A stretch of DNA of 56,946 nucleotides, taken from the NCBI GenBank assembly GCA_910584945.1, contig CAJUDY010000002.1, positions 1-56,946 of the forward strand. Reading direction: 5' to 3'. Position 1 is the stretch's first letter. Each line of letters starts with the position of its first letter. Positions 32,313 through 40,444 of the stretch are shown piece by piece. A model generated the notes under the pieces. The model saw nothing but the letters and a program-made list of their open reading frames with translations, had not been told where the DNA came from and ran no database searches. Origin of the DNA: an uncultured Lachnospiraceae bacterium. Lineage in GTDB: Bacteria; Bacillota; Clostridia; Lachnospirales; Lachnospiraceae. Made by a program: the position numbers and the translations under genes.

Positions 32313-33626
32313 ATGCAGAGTATATTGATTGTAAGTCTTGTGGCGCTGGTCTTTGTCTTCATCCTTCTGGGAATCCCGGTGTATATCAGTCTGGGATTGA
32401 CGGGACTGATCAGCCTGATTGCCCTGAGTGTGACGAAAGGATCGCCGCTGGCGCTTCTGGTCATGTGTCAGTCCGTGTATACGGGAGTCAGCTCCACGAC
32501 TCTTCTGGCCATTCCCTTCTATATACTGGCCGGCATCATCATGAACCGGGGCGGAATCACGGAAAAGCTGATCAATCTGGCGCTGCTGGTGATCGGAAAG
32601 ATGCCTGCCAGCCTGGCCCAGGCCAACATTGTGGCCAGCATGTTTTTCGGCGGCATCACCGGGTCTGCGCAGGCGGATACCTCCTGTATCGGCGGCATCC
32701 TGATCCCGGCCATGGTCAATCAGGGCTATACGCCGGAGGAGTCGGTGGGAGTTACGGCTTCCTCTTCCACCTGCGGACCGATCATTCCGCCCAGCATTAT
32801 GATGGTGGTCTTTGCGGTAACAGTCAACTGTTCCATCGGCGCACTCTTTATGGGAGGGGCCGTTCCGGGGATACTGATCGGTCTGGGACTTATGTCTGTG
32901 GTTGCGATCCGCGACCGGAAGTATCATTTCCCGCGCATGGAAGAGGGCTTTTCCAGGGAAGAGAAAAAGAAGATCTTAAAAGAAGGTCTGATCCCTCTTG
33001 GGATGCCGGTGATCATCGTGGGCGGCATTATGACCGGGGTCTGTACCGCCACGGAGGCGGGCGCCATGGCGGTGGCCTACAGCTTGGTGACCAGTATCTT
33101 TATTACAAAGACGGTAAAGGTAAAAGATCTGTGGGGCATGTTCCTGGAGGCGGGCGCTCAGTCCGGAGCGATCCTGATGATCATCAGCTGCGCGAAGATT
33201 CTGGCCTACACCTTGAGTGCGCTGCAGATGGGGACCATCGTGGCGGAGCTGTTTTTGTCGATCACCACCAATAAGATCGTGTTTTTACTGCTCCTGAATA
33301 TCCTGCTTCTGATCATGGGGATGTTCATGGACGGGGCCGCGGCTCTGATTATTCTGGCGCCGATCTTTCAGCCGATTGCCGCCACGCTGGGGATCAGCAC
33401 GATTCATCTGGGCGTCATTATGGTGCTGAATCTGGTTATCGGCGCGGGTACGCCTCCCATGGGGGCCTGCCTGTTCATTGCGAGCAAGATTTCGGGTATC
33501 TCGGTGGAGCGCTGTGCCAAAGGGATCTTTCCTTATCTGCTCGGAGAGATTACCGTGCTTCTTCTGATCACTTATGTGCCGGTTTTCGTCACCTTTTTGC
33601 CGACGCTGCTCGGTTATACGGTTTAG
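32313..33626 (+). CDS. dctM: TRAP transporter large permease (DctM), second system
   Basis: The 437-residue multi-pass permease has LLAIPFYILAGIIMNRGGIT, ITGSAQADTSCIGGILIPAM, SSSTCGPIIPPSIMMVVFA and TGVCTATEAGAMAVAYS. It differs clearly from the first DctM, so the two systems are not recent duplicates and probably take different substrates. AAGGAGAAAA precedes the start. Confidence 0.93.
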   Translation: MQSILIVSLVALVFVFILLGIPVYISLGLTGLISLIALSVTKGSPLALLVMCQSVYTGVSSTTLLAIPFYILAGIIMNRGGITEKLINLALLVIGKMPASLAQANIVASMFFGGITGSAQADTSCIGGILIPAMVNQGYTPEESVGVTASSSTCGPIIPPSIMMVVFAVTVNCSIGALFMGGAVPGILIGLGLMSVVAIRDRKYHFPRMEEGFSREEKKKILKEGLIPLGMPVIIVGGIMTGVCTATEAGAMAVAYSLVTSIFITKTVKVKDLWGMFLEAGAQSGAILMIISCAKILAYTLSALQMGTIVAELFLSITTNKIVFLLLLNILLLIMGMFMDGAAALIILAPIFQPIAATLGISTIHLGVIMVLNLVIGAGTPPMGACLFIASKISGISVERCAKGIFPYLLGEITVLLLITYVPVFVTFLPTLLGYTV

Positions 33627-33653
33627 ATTTACAAGGAAATGGAGGAGAGATTA

Positions 33654-34598
33654 TTGGAAAAAAAATTCAGGGTGGGCGTGATTGGCGTGGGAGCGATCGC
33701 AAAGATCTCCCATCTGCCGATCTTAAGCGCCAGAGAAGACGTGGAGCTGGTGGGCTGCATGGCAAAACATCCGGAGAGTGCCAGACAGGCACAGAGGCGT
33801 TATGCCATCGGCCAGGCGGTGGATTCTATAGAAGAACTTTTAAAGCTGAACCTGGACTGCGCCTTTGTGCTCTCGCCCAAACAGGAACATCCCGAACAGG
33901 TGAAGAAGCTTTTGCAGGCAGGCGTGGATGTGTTCTGCGAAAAGCCCATGGGGCTGACTTTGCGGGAAGCCCATGAGATGGCGGAGATGGCGGAGAAGAC
34001 CGGACGGACATTGATGATCGGATTTAACCGCCGTTTTGCTCCGGTGTATCGGAAGGCAAAAGAGATATACAAAGATCAGGCGCCGGACGTCATCGTCGCC
34101 CAGAAGAACCGTCCCGCTTCCGAGTACCGGGCAACGCTGGAGAACGCCATTCATATGGTGGACCTGATGCGTTATCTCAGCGGGGAATGCGTCTCGGTAG
34201 AGGCCCACAGCATCTTTACTGATCCTTGCTATGAGACCTTGTGTACGGCGCAGCTTCAGTTTGAGAACGGGACTGTGGGTATGCTGGTGGCGGACCGGGC
34301 GTCCGGACAGTGGGTGGAGACCATGGAGATTCACGGACATAATCGCAGCATCTATGTAAATGCGCCGGACAGCATCAAAGTGGTGGACGAAAAAGAGGCC
34401 CATGTAACCACGTTGACGCCTCTTGCCATGGGATGGGCGAAGGTGGAGGACAAGCTTGGATTCGCGGATCAGGATGCACATTTCTTTGAGTGTCTGAAGA
34501 CCGGGGCCGTGCCATTGACCAGTGCGGCGGATGCCTTCAGGACCCACGAACTGATGAATCGGATTCTGACCGCCGCCGGTCTTCCGAATCTGGAATAA
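33654..34598 (+). CDS. Gfo/Idh/MocA-family sugar dehydrogenase, first copy
   Basis: The protein has about 314 residues. TTG 33654 is preferred because GGAGGAG lies at the right distance; an in-frame ATG at 33639 is itself inside that site. It has the NAD(P) fold GVIGVGAIAKISHLP and the conserved EKPMGLTLREAHEM, with the Lys that contacts substrate, and GFNRRFAP. Members oxidise a ring hydroxyl of sugars, inositols or glycosides to a ketone. It pairs with the isomerase that follows after 11 bp. Confidence 0.9.
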   Translation: MEKKFRVGVIGVGAIAKISHLPILSAREDVELVGCMAKHPESARQAQRRYAIGQAVDSIEELLKLNLDCAFVLSPKQEHPEQVKKLLQAGVDVFCEKPMGLTLREAHEMAEMAEKTGRTLMIGFNRRFAPVYRKAKEIYKDQAPDVIVAQKNRPASEYRATLENAIHMVDLMRYLSGECVSVEAHSIFTDPCYETLCTAQLQFENGTVGMLVADRASGQWVETMEIHGHNRSIYVNAPDSIKVVDEKEAHVTTLTPLAMGWAKVEDKLGFADQDAHFFECLKTGAVPLTSAADAFRTHELMNRILTAAGLPNLE

Positions 34599-34609
34599 GG
34601 AGCGGCGCA

Positions 34610-35512
34610 ATGGTACATTTTAAGATTGCAGGACATACCATGGGAACTCCGGAATATACCGTGTTGGAAGCGCTTCATCTGTTCCATGAGATTGGCCTGG
34701 ACGGCGCGGAGATCGTGGTTCAGGATGGTTACCGGTGCGGGATACCGGCCGATTGCTCCAAAGAGGAACTGGCTTCTATAAAGAAAACGGCAAACGAGCT
34801 GGGAATGCAGATCATCGCTCTTACTCCTTATAATTCCAGATTCAATTCTCTGAATGAAAAAATCCGGGCGTCAGAGCTGGAAGGACTTCGGAAGGTGATC
34901 AGTTATGCACAGGAGCTGGGCGCCAGATACATACGGATTTATGCGGGAAATTTTGCGGCCGGTGAGGAAGATCCGGACGGCAGGAAGCTGGAAAAGCTGG
35001 TGGAGAGCATGAGAGAACTGGGGGAGGAGGCGAGACAGGCGGGAGTGATCCTGGTGATGGAGAACCATTTTAACACCATGACGGTATCCGCCGCCCAGAG
35101 TATCGACGCCGTCCGGCGCATTGATCATCCCCATGTGAGGATTTTGTATGATCAGGCCAACCTGACGTTTACCCTGCAGGAGGACTACCAGAAGGCGATC
35201 CTACTGCAGATGGAGGCGGTGGCCTATGTCCACGTAAAAGATCTTCATTTTAAAGAAGGCAATCTTCCCTTTGTATCGGACCAGGTGTCCCATCCAAAGG
35301 AAGAGGAGCGCAATGTGGTTACGCGGATTGTGGGGCAGGGGGATCTGGACTGGAAAGGAATCCTTCAGATGATGCATGATTATGGATATAAGGGCTGGCT
35401 TTCGCTGGAATACGAACGCCGCTGGCATCCGGACGACATCCCGGACGCATCCGTCGGAATGAAGGAATCTGCGGAATATCTGAAAAAGTGTTTTCAGGAA
35501 CTGACCGAATAA
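34610..35512 (+). CDS. Xylose isomerase-like TIM-barrel enzyme, second copy
   Basis: The 300-residue protein starts at ATG 34610 behind AAGGAG. Metal-ligand segments are VMENHF (Glu), LYDQAN (Asp), VHVKDLHF (His) and SLEYER (Glu). It is unlike the 28360 protein in sequence. In known pathways a Gfo/Idh oxidoreductase makes a 3-keto sugar or glycoside and such a barrel enzyme epimerises or cleaves it. The direct gene pairing here fits this. Confidence 0.87.
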   Translation: MVHFKIAGHTMGTPEYTVLEALHLFHEIGLDGAEIVVQDGYRCGIPADCSKEELASIKKTANELGMQIIALTPYNSRFNSLNEKIRASELEGLRKVISYAQELGARYIRIYAGNFAAGEEDPDGRKLEKLVESMRELGEEARQAGVILVMENHFNTMTVSAAQSIDAVRRIDHPHVRILYDQANLTFTLQEDYQKAILLQMEAVAYVHVKDLHFKEGNLPFVSDQVSHPKEEERNVVTRIVGQGDLDWKGILQMMHDYGYKGWLSLEYERRWHPDDIPDASVGMKESAEYLKKCFQELTE

Positions 35513-35542
35513 AGAAATCTGCCCATACCAATGGGAGAGATA

Positions 35543-35580
35543 AAAACAGCATCTGTGGAAAATACAGATGCGGAACTTTC
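35543..35580 (+). repeat. Collapsed mini-copy of the structured repeat
   Basis: AAAACAGCATCTGT at 35543-35556, a 7-nt loop and ACAGATGCGGAACTTTC keep only the two ends of the element. The 8-bp stem is intact. It lies directly before full copy B. Confidence 0.75.
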
Positions 35581-35684
35581 AAACAGCATCTGTCCGAAAG
35601 CAGCCCCGGAAGGATTTTACGGAACGAAGTGAGGGAAAATTCTTCCAGACACTGGGGAGAAATGAGGACAGATGCGGAACTTAA
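35581..35684 (+). repeat. Structured intergenic repeat, copy B
   Basis: GCATCTGTCC at 35586-35595 pairs perfectly with GGACAGATGC at 35666-35675. Inside, CCCC pairs with GGGG, and GGAAGGATTTT (35608-35618) with AAAATTCTTCC. The loop holds GGAACGAAGTGAGGG. The tail GGAACTTAA runs into the GGAGGG ribosome site of dctP. Confidence 0.88.
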
Positions 35685-35699
35685 ATGGAGGGATTGATC

Positions 35700-36821
35700 A
35701 TGAAAAAAAGAAGCAAAGTATTGTCTGTACTGTTGGCGATGACCATGACGGCAGCACTGGTATCCGGATGCGGAGGCAGGGAGGAAACACCGGCTGAGAC
35801 TCCGGAAACCACAGAAGAGCAGCCGGCAGGGGAAGCAGAAGCGCCGGAGGAGAACGCGGAAGAGGCAGAGGCATCCCAGGAAGCAGCCGAAGGAGCGATG
35901 GCGGCCAAGTTCTCGGCTACCTTCCCGGCCACCGGAACCCAGGCGGAGGGGATCAATCAGCTGGGTGAATTCTTGAAGGAAGAGTCCGAAGGACGAATCG
36001 TCATGGAACTGTATCCCTCTTCTCAGTTAGGAGACAAGATCGCTGCCATGGAGGGCATGATCAGCGGAACCATCGAGATGAGTGAGTTTGCGGCCACCGA
36101 TTTTTCCAACTATGACGATATGTGGTCGGTGCTTTCTCTTCCTTATCTGTGGGATACGGAGGAGCAGGCGATCGGTACGCTGACGGATCCGGAAGTGTCC
36201 GCGTTCCTGGCAGAGAATGTGGAGCAGTATGGCATGAAGATCATCGCATGGCAGAATCTTGGGACCAGAAGCATCCTGAATTCCAAGAGGAAGGTGGAGA
36301 CGCCAAAGGATCTGAACGGTCTCACCATCCGCTGTATGCAGGATGCGGTGCTGGCAGGTACGATCAACGCCATGGGAGCATCGGCGACACCGATGGCATG
36401 GGGTGAAGTTTATACGGCGCTCCAGCAGGGAACCATTGACGGCCTGGAGAACTCCGCGCCGGTCATCCTGGCCAACGGTATGCAGGAGGTTGCCAAGTAT
36501 CTGTCCCTGACGGAGCAGTTCTCCATCCCGGACCCGGTTGTGATCTCCAAAAGCTGGTATGACGGACTTTCTCCGGAAGATCAGGCGGCGGTGACAGCGG
36601 CAGGAGAGCGTTACACCGAATGGTATAACAGTGAACTCTGGCCCAACGCGGAAGAAGAAGCGATGGAAGAGCTGAAGGCGGCGGGTGTCGAGGTTACCGA
36701 GGTCGACAAGTCCGTGTTTAAGGAGGCGACCCAGAGCGTGATTGATGAATTCTTAAACTCTGCAACCGATGATCAGAAAGCTTTGTATGAACTTTTAAGC
36801 ACGACCCGGGAAAAATATTAA
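35700..36821 (+). CDS. dctP: TRAP transporter solute-binding lipoprotein (DctP), second system
   Basis: The protein has 373 residues. ATG 35700 follows GGAGGG. It has a lipoprotein signal with lipobox VSGC, then an acidic linker rich in Glu and Ala of about 45 residues, then the DctP fold (KFSATFPATGTQAEGI; LNGLTIRCMQDAVLAG with the conserved Arg; WGEVYTALQQGTIDGLENS). It is the only binding protein of the LacI-controlled locus. It lies behind its own structured leader, which may set its higher expression relative to the membrane subunits. Confidence 0.92.
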   Translation: MKKRSKVLSVLLAMTMTAALVSGCGGREETPAETPETTEEQPAGEAEAPEENAEEAEASQEAAEGAMAAKFSATFPATGTQAEGINQLGEFLKEESEGRIVMELYPSSQLGDKIAAMEGMISGTIEMSEFAATDFSNYDDMWSVLSLPYLWDTEEQAIGTLTDPEVSAFLAENVEQYGMKIIAWQNLGTRSILNSKRKVETPKDLNGLTIRCMQDAVLAGTINAMGASATPMAWGEVYTALQQGTIDGLENSAPVILANGMQEVAKYLSLTEQFSIPDPVVISKSWYDGLSPEDQAAVTAAGERYTEWYNSELWPNAEEEAMEELKAAGVEVTEVDKSVFKEATQSVIDEFLNSATDDQKALYELLSTTREKY

Positions 36822-36842
36822 GATCTGTCCAAAAGGATGTTG

Positions 36843-36873
36843 CAGGCGGAGCGTTTGTGTAGCGCCCCGCCTG
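36843..36873 (+). promoter_or_regulatory. GC-rich hairpin after dctP, no T tail
   Basis: CAGGCGGAGCG pairs with CGCCCCGCCTG (one mismatch). It lacks a T run, so it is more likely an mRNA 3'-end stabiliser or processing site for the abundant binding-protein message than a terminator. Confidence 0.5.
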
Positions 36874-36934
36874 TATGATCATGTGAAAAACAGCAATGAA
36901 CCGGACAATTACGCAACTTGAGAGGAGAGAAATC

Positions 36935-37927
36935 ATGAAGACAATTGAGACCATACGGATTGCACTGGTCGGTGTGAGCCACTGGCATGTGCCTCTGTAT
37001 GTGCGGGCGACAACACTTCAGCGTCTAAACATTGCGGCTGTCAGCGACCCGGATGAAAGAAAGGCGCGGATGCTGGCAAGGCAGCTTGACTGCGCCTGCT
37101 ATACGGAGGAAGACCGCCTTTTTGAAGAAGTCCGACCGGAGTTTGTGTTTGCCTTTGCGCCCCACGACCGGATGCCAGCTCTGGCCATGAAGCTGATTCA
37201 GAGAAAGATCCCGTTTACGATCGAAAAACCGCTGGGGCTTCAGGCAAACGATGTGGAAATGGTAGAAAAGGCCGCCGACGAGGCAGGGGTGTTCTGCGCG
37301 ATTCCTTTTGTGTGGCGGTACAGTTCTCTGCTGCAGGAGTTTCGTCAGGAGGTGGCACCGTCCGAGCTGCTTCATCTGGCGTTTAAATTTATCGCCGGAC
37401 CGGTCAGCCGCTACGAGACCACTTCTCCATGGATGCTTCAGATGGAGCGGGCAGGGGGCGGCTGCATGACCAATCTGGGCGTACATTTTATTGATATGGC
37501 GATGTTTCTGACCGGCTCCGATCAGGCGGAGGTTCTGGCCGCCGCTTATCATTACGCAAGTTCTTACGATATCGAGACCTACGGCACTTCCCTCCTCCGG
37601 CTGTCCAGCGGCGCCACTCTCCTTCTGGAGACCGGCTACGCTTATCCGATGGACGAGAAACTGCGGGATAACCGCTGGAATATTGTGACCAAAGACGGCT
37701 ACTATACGCTGGGGGATAACTGTTTTGAAAAACGTGTTTTTGGCAGACGGACAGAAAAGATTCCCATGAGCACGGACAGCGACGTCTATTATGCAGATTT
37801 TGTGCTGGAATCGTTACGGCAGTATCTGGCAGGAGAGCGCCCCCGGGCAGGTCTTGCACAGATGCGACGGGTGCGGGGAATCCTGGATGCGATCAATCAA
37901 AGGGCGGTAGTGTCAAGTGGTTTATGA
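36935..37927 (+). CDS. Gfo/Idh/MocA-family dehydrogenase, second copy, atypical N-terminus
   Basis: The protein has 330 residues. ATG 36935 follows GAGAGGAGAG. The first strand reads IRIALVGVSHWHVPLYV, so the usual GxGxxG nucleotide loop is replaced by GVSHWH. EKPLGLQANDVEMVEKAADEAG and NLGVHFIDMAMFL are conserved. The family assignment is firm, but cofactor binding may differ. The last residues (AVVSSGL) and the stop codon lie inside structured repeat copy C. Confidence 0.87.
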   Translation: MKTIETIRIALVGVSHWHVPLYVRATTLQRLNIAAVSDPDERKARMLARQLDCACYTEEDRLFEEVRPEFVFAFAPHDRMPALAMKLIQRKIPFTIEKPLGLQANDVEMVEKAADEAGVFCAIPFVWRYSSLLQEFRQEVAPSELLHLAFKFIAGPVSRYETTSPWMLQMERAGGGCMTNLGVHFIDMAMFLTGSDQAEVLAAAYHYASSYDIETYGTSLLRLSSGATLLLETGYAYPMDEKLRDNRWNIVTKDGYYTLGDNCFEKRVFGRRTEKIPMSTDSDVYYADFVLESLRQYLAGERPRAGLAQMRRVRGILDAINQRAVVSSGL

Positions 37928-38031
37928 AAACCAGCATCGGTCCGAAAGCAGCCCCGGAAGGATTTTGCGGAACGAAGTGAGGGAAAATTCTTCCAGACAC
38001 TGGAGCGAAGTTAGGACAGATGCAGAACTTA
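37905..38031 (+). repeat. Structured intergenic repeat, copy C
   Basis: It begins CGGTAGTGTCAAG like copy A. GCATCGGTCC at 37934-37943 pairs with GGACAGATGC at 38014-38023 with one mismatch. The internal stem and the GGAACGAAGTGAGGG loop are as in copy B. It ends at the AGAGGAG ribosome site of the next gene. Confidence 0.87.
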
Positions 38032-38044
38032 AGAGGAGAAAAAG

Positions 38045-39223
38045 ATGAAACCAACGATTGTGGCAGCGCTGGTGGGTACCGGCTGGGCGGGAAGGATGCA
38101 CGCGGCCAGTTATCAGAAGCTGTGGGGACTGGACTGTCGGTTAAAGACCGTATGCTCTCTGGAACCCGGGGCCGGTCAGTTTGCAGAAGCGTATCATTTT
38201 GAGAGCTGGACGGCAGATTTTGAAGAGGTGCTGAACGATCCGGAGATTCAGATCGTGGATATTGCGGCGCCGCCGGCCGTTCATCTCTGGATGGTGGAGC
38301 AGGCGCTGGAAGCCGGAAAAGACGTGATCTGTGAAAAGCCCCTGACCGGGTATTTCGGCCAGGGGGAGGAGCGTCCGGGAGATATTTCAAGAAAACAGAT
38401 GCTGGAATATGTGTCTAAAACGTTAAATGCGCTGGAAAAGAAGCTGGACGAATCGGGCAGGACTTTGTACTACGCGGAAAATTGGATCTATAGCCCTTCT
38501 TTTGTTCGGGCGCTGGATCTGATTATAAAGAAAAAGACGACTCTGGTTACGATCTGCGGGCAGACCGGGCATAAAGGTTCCCACGCGGCCCATGCGGCCA
38601 TCTGGAAGGCCAACGGAGGCGGTGCTTTGATCCGTCAGGGGACTCATCCTGTGGCGGCAGCCCTATATCTGAAACGAAAAGAGATGGAGGCAAGAGGGGA
38701 GAACTATGGGGTTGCATCCGTTTTGTGTGACTGCGCCTGTATTGCGGGAAGATGGGAGCCGGTCAGGAAACGCGCCCTTCATACCCGAAGTATGGATGTG
38801 GAAGACTGGGCCCAGGTGGTGATTACCTTTAGCGATGGAACGAAGGCCAGTATCCTGGCGGGGGATCTGTTCCTGAGTCAGATTTACAACCGGATGGAGC
38901 TGTTCGGCAACGACGCGGTCTATCGGGTCAATATGACGCCCAACAACCTTTTGGAGGCGTATTTTTCCGATGATATCGGGATTCAGGAAGAAGAAATTAT
39001 GGAAAAAAATGATCAGAACGTGGGCTGGCATCAGGTTCTGGTAGAGGAGGCTCTGATTCGGGGGTATGTGGGGCAGCTGCAGGATTTTCTGGAGTGCGCC
39101 GCATACGGACGGGAGCCCCGGTCGGGGTTGCGTCTGGCAAAAGAGACGCTGCTGGTCATCTATGCTGCCTACTATTCGGCGGAGATCCGCCGGGCAGTGG
39201 ATATGAAGAACTGGATTGTTTAG
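38045..39223 (+). CDS. Gfo/Idh/MocA-family dehydrogenase, third copy
   Basis: The 392-residue protein has ALVGTGWAGRMHAASYQKL as nucleotide loop, DIAAPPAVHLWMVEQAL, CEKPLTGYFGQ and the catalytic-type QTGHKGSHAAHAAIW region with GGGALIRQGTHPVAA. It is longer than the other two, with an insert near residues 100-130. It may oxidise a different position of the substrate. AAGAGGAG from the repeat end serves as its ribosome site. Confidence 0.88.
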   Translation: MKPTIVAALVGTGWAGRMHAASYQKLWGLDCRLKTVCSLEPGAGQFAEAYHFESWTADFEEVLNDPEIQIVDIAAPPAVHLWMVEQALEAGKDVICEKPLTGYFGQGEERPGDISRKQMLEYVSKTLNALEKKLDESGRTLYYAENWIYSPSFVRALDLIIKKKTTLVTICGQTGHKGSHAAHAAIWKANGGGALIRQGTHPVAAALYLKRKEMEARGENYGVASVLCDCACIAGRWEPVRKRALHTRSMDVEDWAQVVITFSDGTKASILAGDLFLSQIYNRMELFGNDAVYRVNMTPNNLLEAYFSDDIGIQEEEIMEKNDQNVGWHQVLVEEALIRGYVGQLQDFLECAAYGREPRSGLRLAKETLLVIYAAYYSAEIRRAVDMKNWIV

Positions 39224-39271
39224 ACCGTATCGGACAGATAGAGAACTTAGAGACAGGAGATAACGAAAGAG

Positions 39272-40174
39272 ATGAAAAAATTATACGGAACCGTGGTTCC
39301 CATGGTCACCCCTCTTACCGAGGAGGACAAGATCGACGTGGAATCTTTACAAAGACTGACAGACCATTGTATCGACGGAGGACTGCAGTGTCTGTATCCC
39401 TGCGGAACCACCGGGGAGATGATGTATCTGACGACGGAGGAGAGAAAGCAGGCGGCAGAGACCGTGGTCAGACATGCGGCCGGCCGGGTGCCGGTGTTTG
39501 TGCATGTGGGTGCGTGGAATTTAAAAGAGACGATCGCGCTGGCACAGCATGCGGCGTCCATCGGCGCAGACGGGATCGGAGTGGTCACGCCGGCATTTTA
39601 TAAGCTCAGCGACAGAGGAATCGCGGATTATTACATAACGGTTGCCAAAAGCGTGCCGGAGGATTTCCCGGTCTACCTGTATGGGATTCCCCAGAATGCG
39701 GTGAATGACCTGTCGGTTGCTGTGTGCGAGCAGGTGGCCGGGCAGTGCCCCAATGTGATCGGCGCAAAATACAGCTATCCCGATATGACCAGGCTGCAGC
39801 AGCTGATGACGGTGAGAAAAGAACGGTTTCATGTTCTGGTGGGGCCGGATCATCTGTTCCAGGCGGTGGTGGCCGTGGGCGGGGACGGAGTGGTATCCGG
39901 AAATGCCATGTGTATTCCCGAACATTATGCGGCTTTATGGGATGCATTGTGTAGAAAAGACATGGAACTTGCTACCAGACTGCAGAGACGGACCAATGTG
40001 CTGAACGCGGTGTTGTGCGAGCGCAATAACATTGCGGCTTACAAGGTGATTCTGAAGGCGGAAGGCATACTCTCTACAACAAAAGTGCGCCGGCCCATGG
40101 AGAATCTGACGGCCGAGGAGGAAGAGGAGCTGTTAAAAAGGATGGAAATGCTGAAATATCGGGAAGTTGATTAA
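39272..40174 (+). CDS. DapA/NanA-family aldolase or lyase (class I)
   Basis: This 300-residue TIM barrel has the Schiff-base Lys in VIGAKYSYPDM, the Tyr in YLYGIPQNA and the family segment PCGTTGEMMYLTTEER. It is related to dihydrodipicolinate synthase, N-acetylneuraminate lyase and 2-keto-3-deoxy sugar acid aldolases. The catabolic operon argues for a keto-deoxy sugar acid aldolase that yields pyruvate. It is the last gene of the plus-strand arm. A truncated tail of the structured repeat (GGACAGATagAGAACTTAG) lies just before its start. Confidence 0.88.
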   Translation: MKKLYGTVVPMVTPLTEEDKIDVESLQRLTDHCIDGGLQCLYPCGTTGEMMYLTTEERKQAAETVVRHAAGRVPVFVHVGAWNLKETIALAQHAASIGADGIGVVTPAFYKLSDRGIADYYITVAKSVPEDFPVYLYGIPQNAVNDLSVAVCEQVAGQCPNVIGAKYSYPDMTRLQQLMTVRKERFHVLVGPDHLFQAVVAVGGDGVVSGNAMCIPEHYAALWDALCRKDMELATRLQRRTNVLNAVLCERNNIAAYKVILKAEGILSTTKVRRPMENLTAEEEEELLKRMEMLKYREVD

Positions 40175-40303
40175 AAATCCATGGATTTTATCTGGAAATA
40201 TCTGGCTGAAACGCAGTCCTCTCACAGACGTTGCAGTAAATGCGAAGTCCTGGGCTACAGCAACAAATTATCATATTTTGTTTAAAAATTTTGCAATCCA
40301 AAA

Positions 40304-40332
40304 TGGACAATCTCGTTAAGATGTGATAAAAT
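40304..40332 (+). promoter_or_regulatory. Promoter of pyruvate:ferredoxin oxidoreductase
   Basis: TGGACA at 40304-40309, 17-bp spacer and TAAAAT at 40327-40332. The start codon is about 110 bp downstream, leaving a structured leader. Confidence 0.65.
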
Positions 40333-40343
40333 GAATCCGTATG

Positions 40344-40416
40344 ATAAGAACTCATTATAAAAACAATGGAAAGCTCAGTTTTATGAGCTTTCGATTGTTG
40401 TGAATAAAGGTCTTAT
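40344..40416 (+). promoter_or_regulatory. Hairpin leader of pyruvate:ferredoxin oxidoreductase mRNA
   Basis: AACAATGGAAAGCTCA (40362-40377) pairs with TGAGCTTTCGATTGTT (40384-40399) with one mismatch in 16. ATAAGA (40344-40349) and TCTTAT (40411-40416) close an outer stem. No T run follows, so it is not a terminator. A 5' stabilising structure or a binding platform is likelier. Confidence 0.6.
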
Positions 40417-40444
40417 TGATATTTAAATGAGGAGGAATAACAAA

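Noticed and set aside
36822..36934. Rho-independent terminator after dctP
   Set aside because: The hairpin is strong but lacks a T run, so it was entered as a stabiliser-like structure.
30172..38031. The structured repeat as a T-box or known metabolite riboswitch
   Set aside because: I see no T-box TGGN bulge with antiterminator, no terminator T run after the element, and no core of a class I recognise. A covariance search would be needed to exclude all known families.
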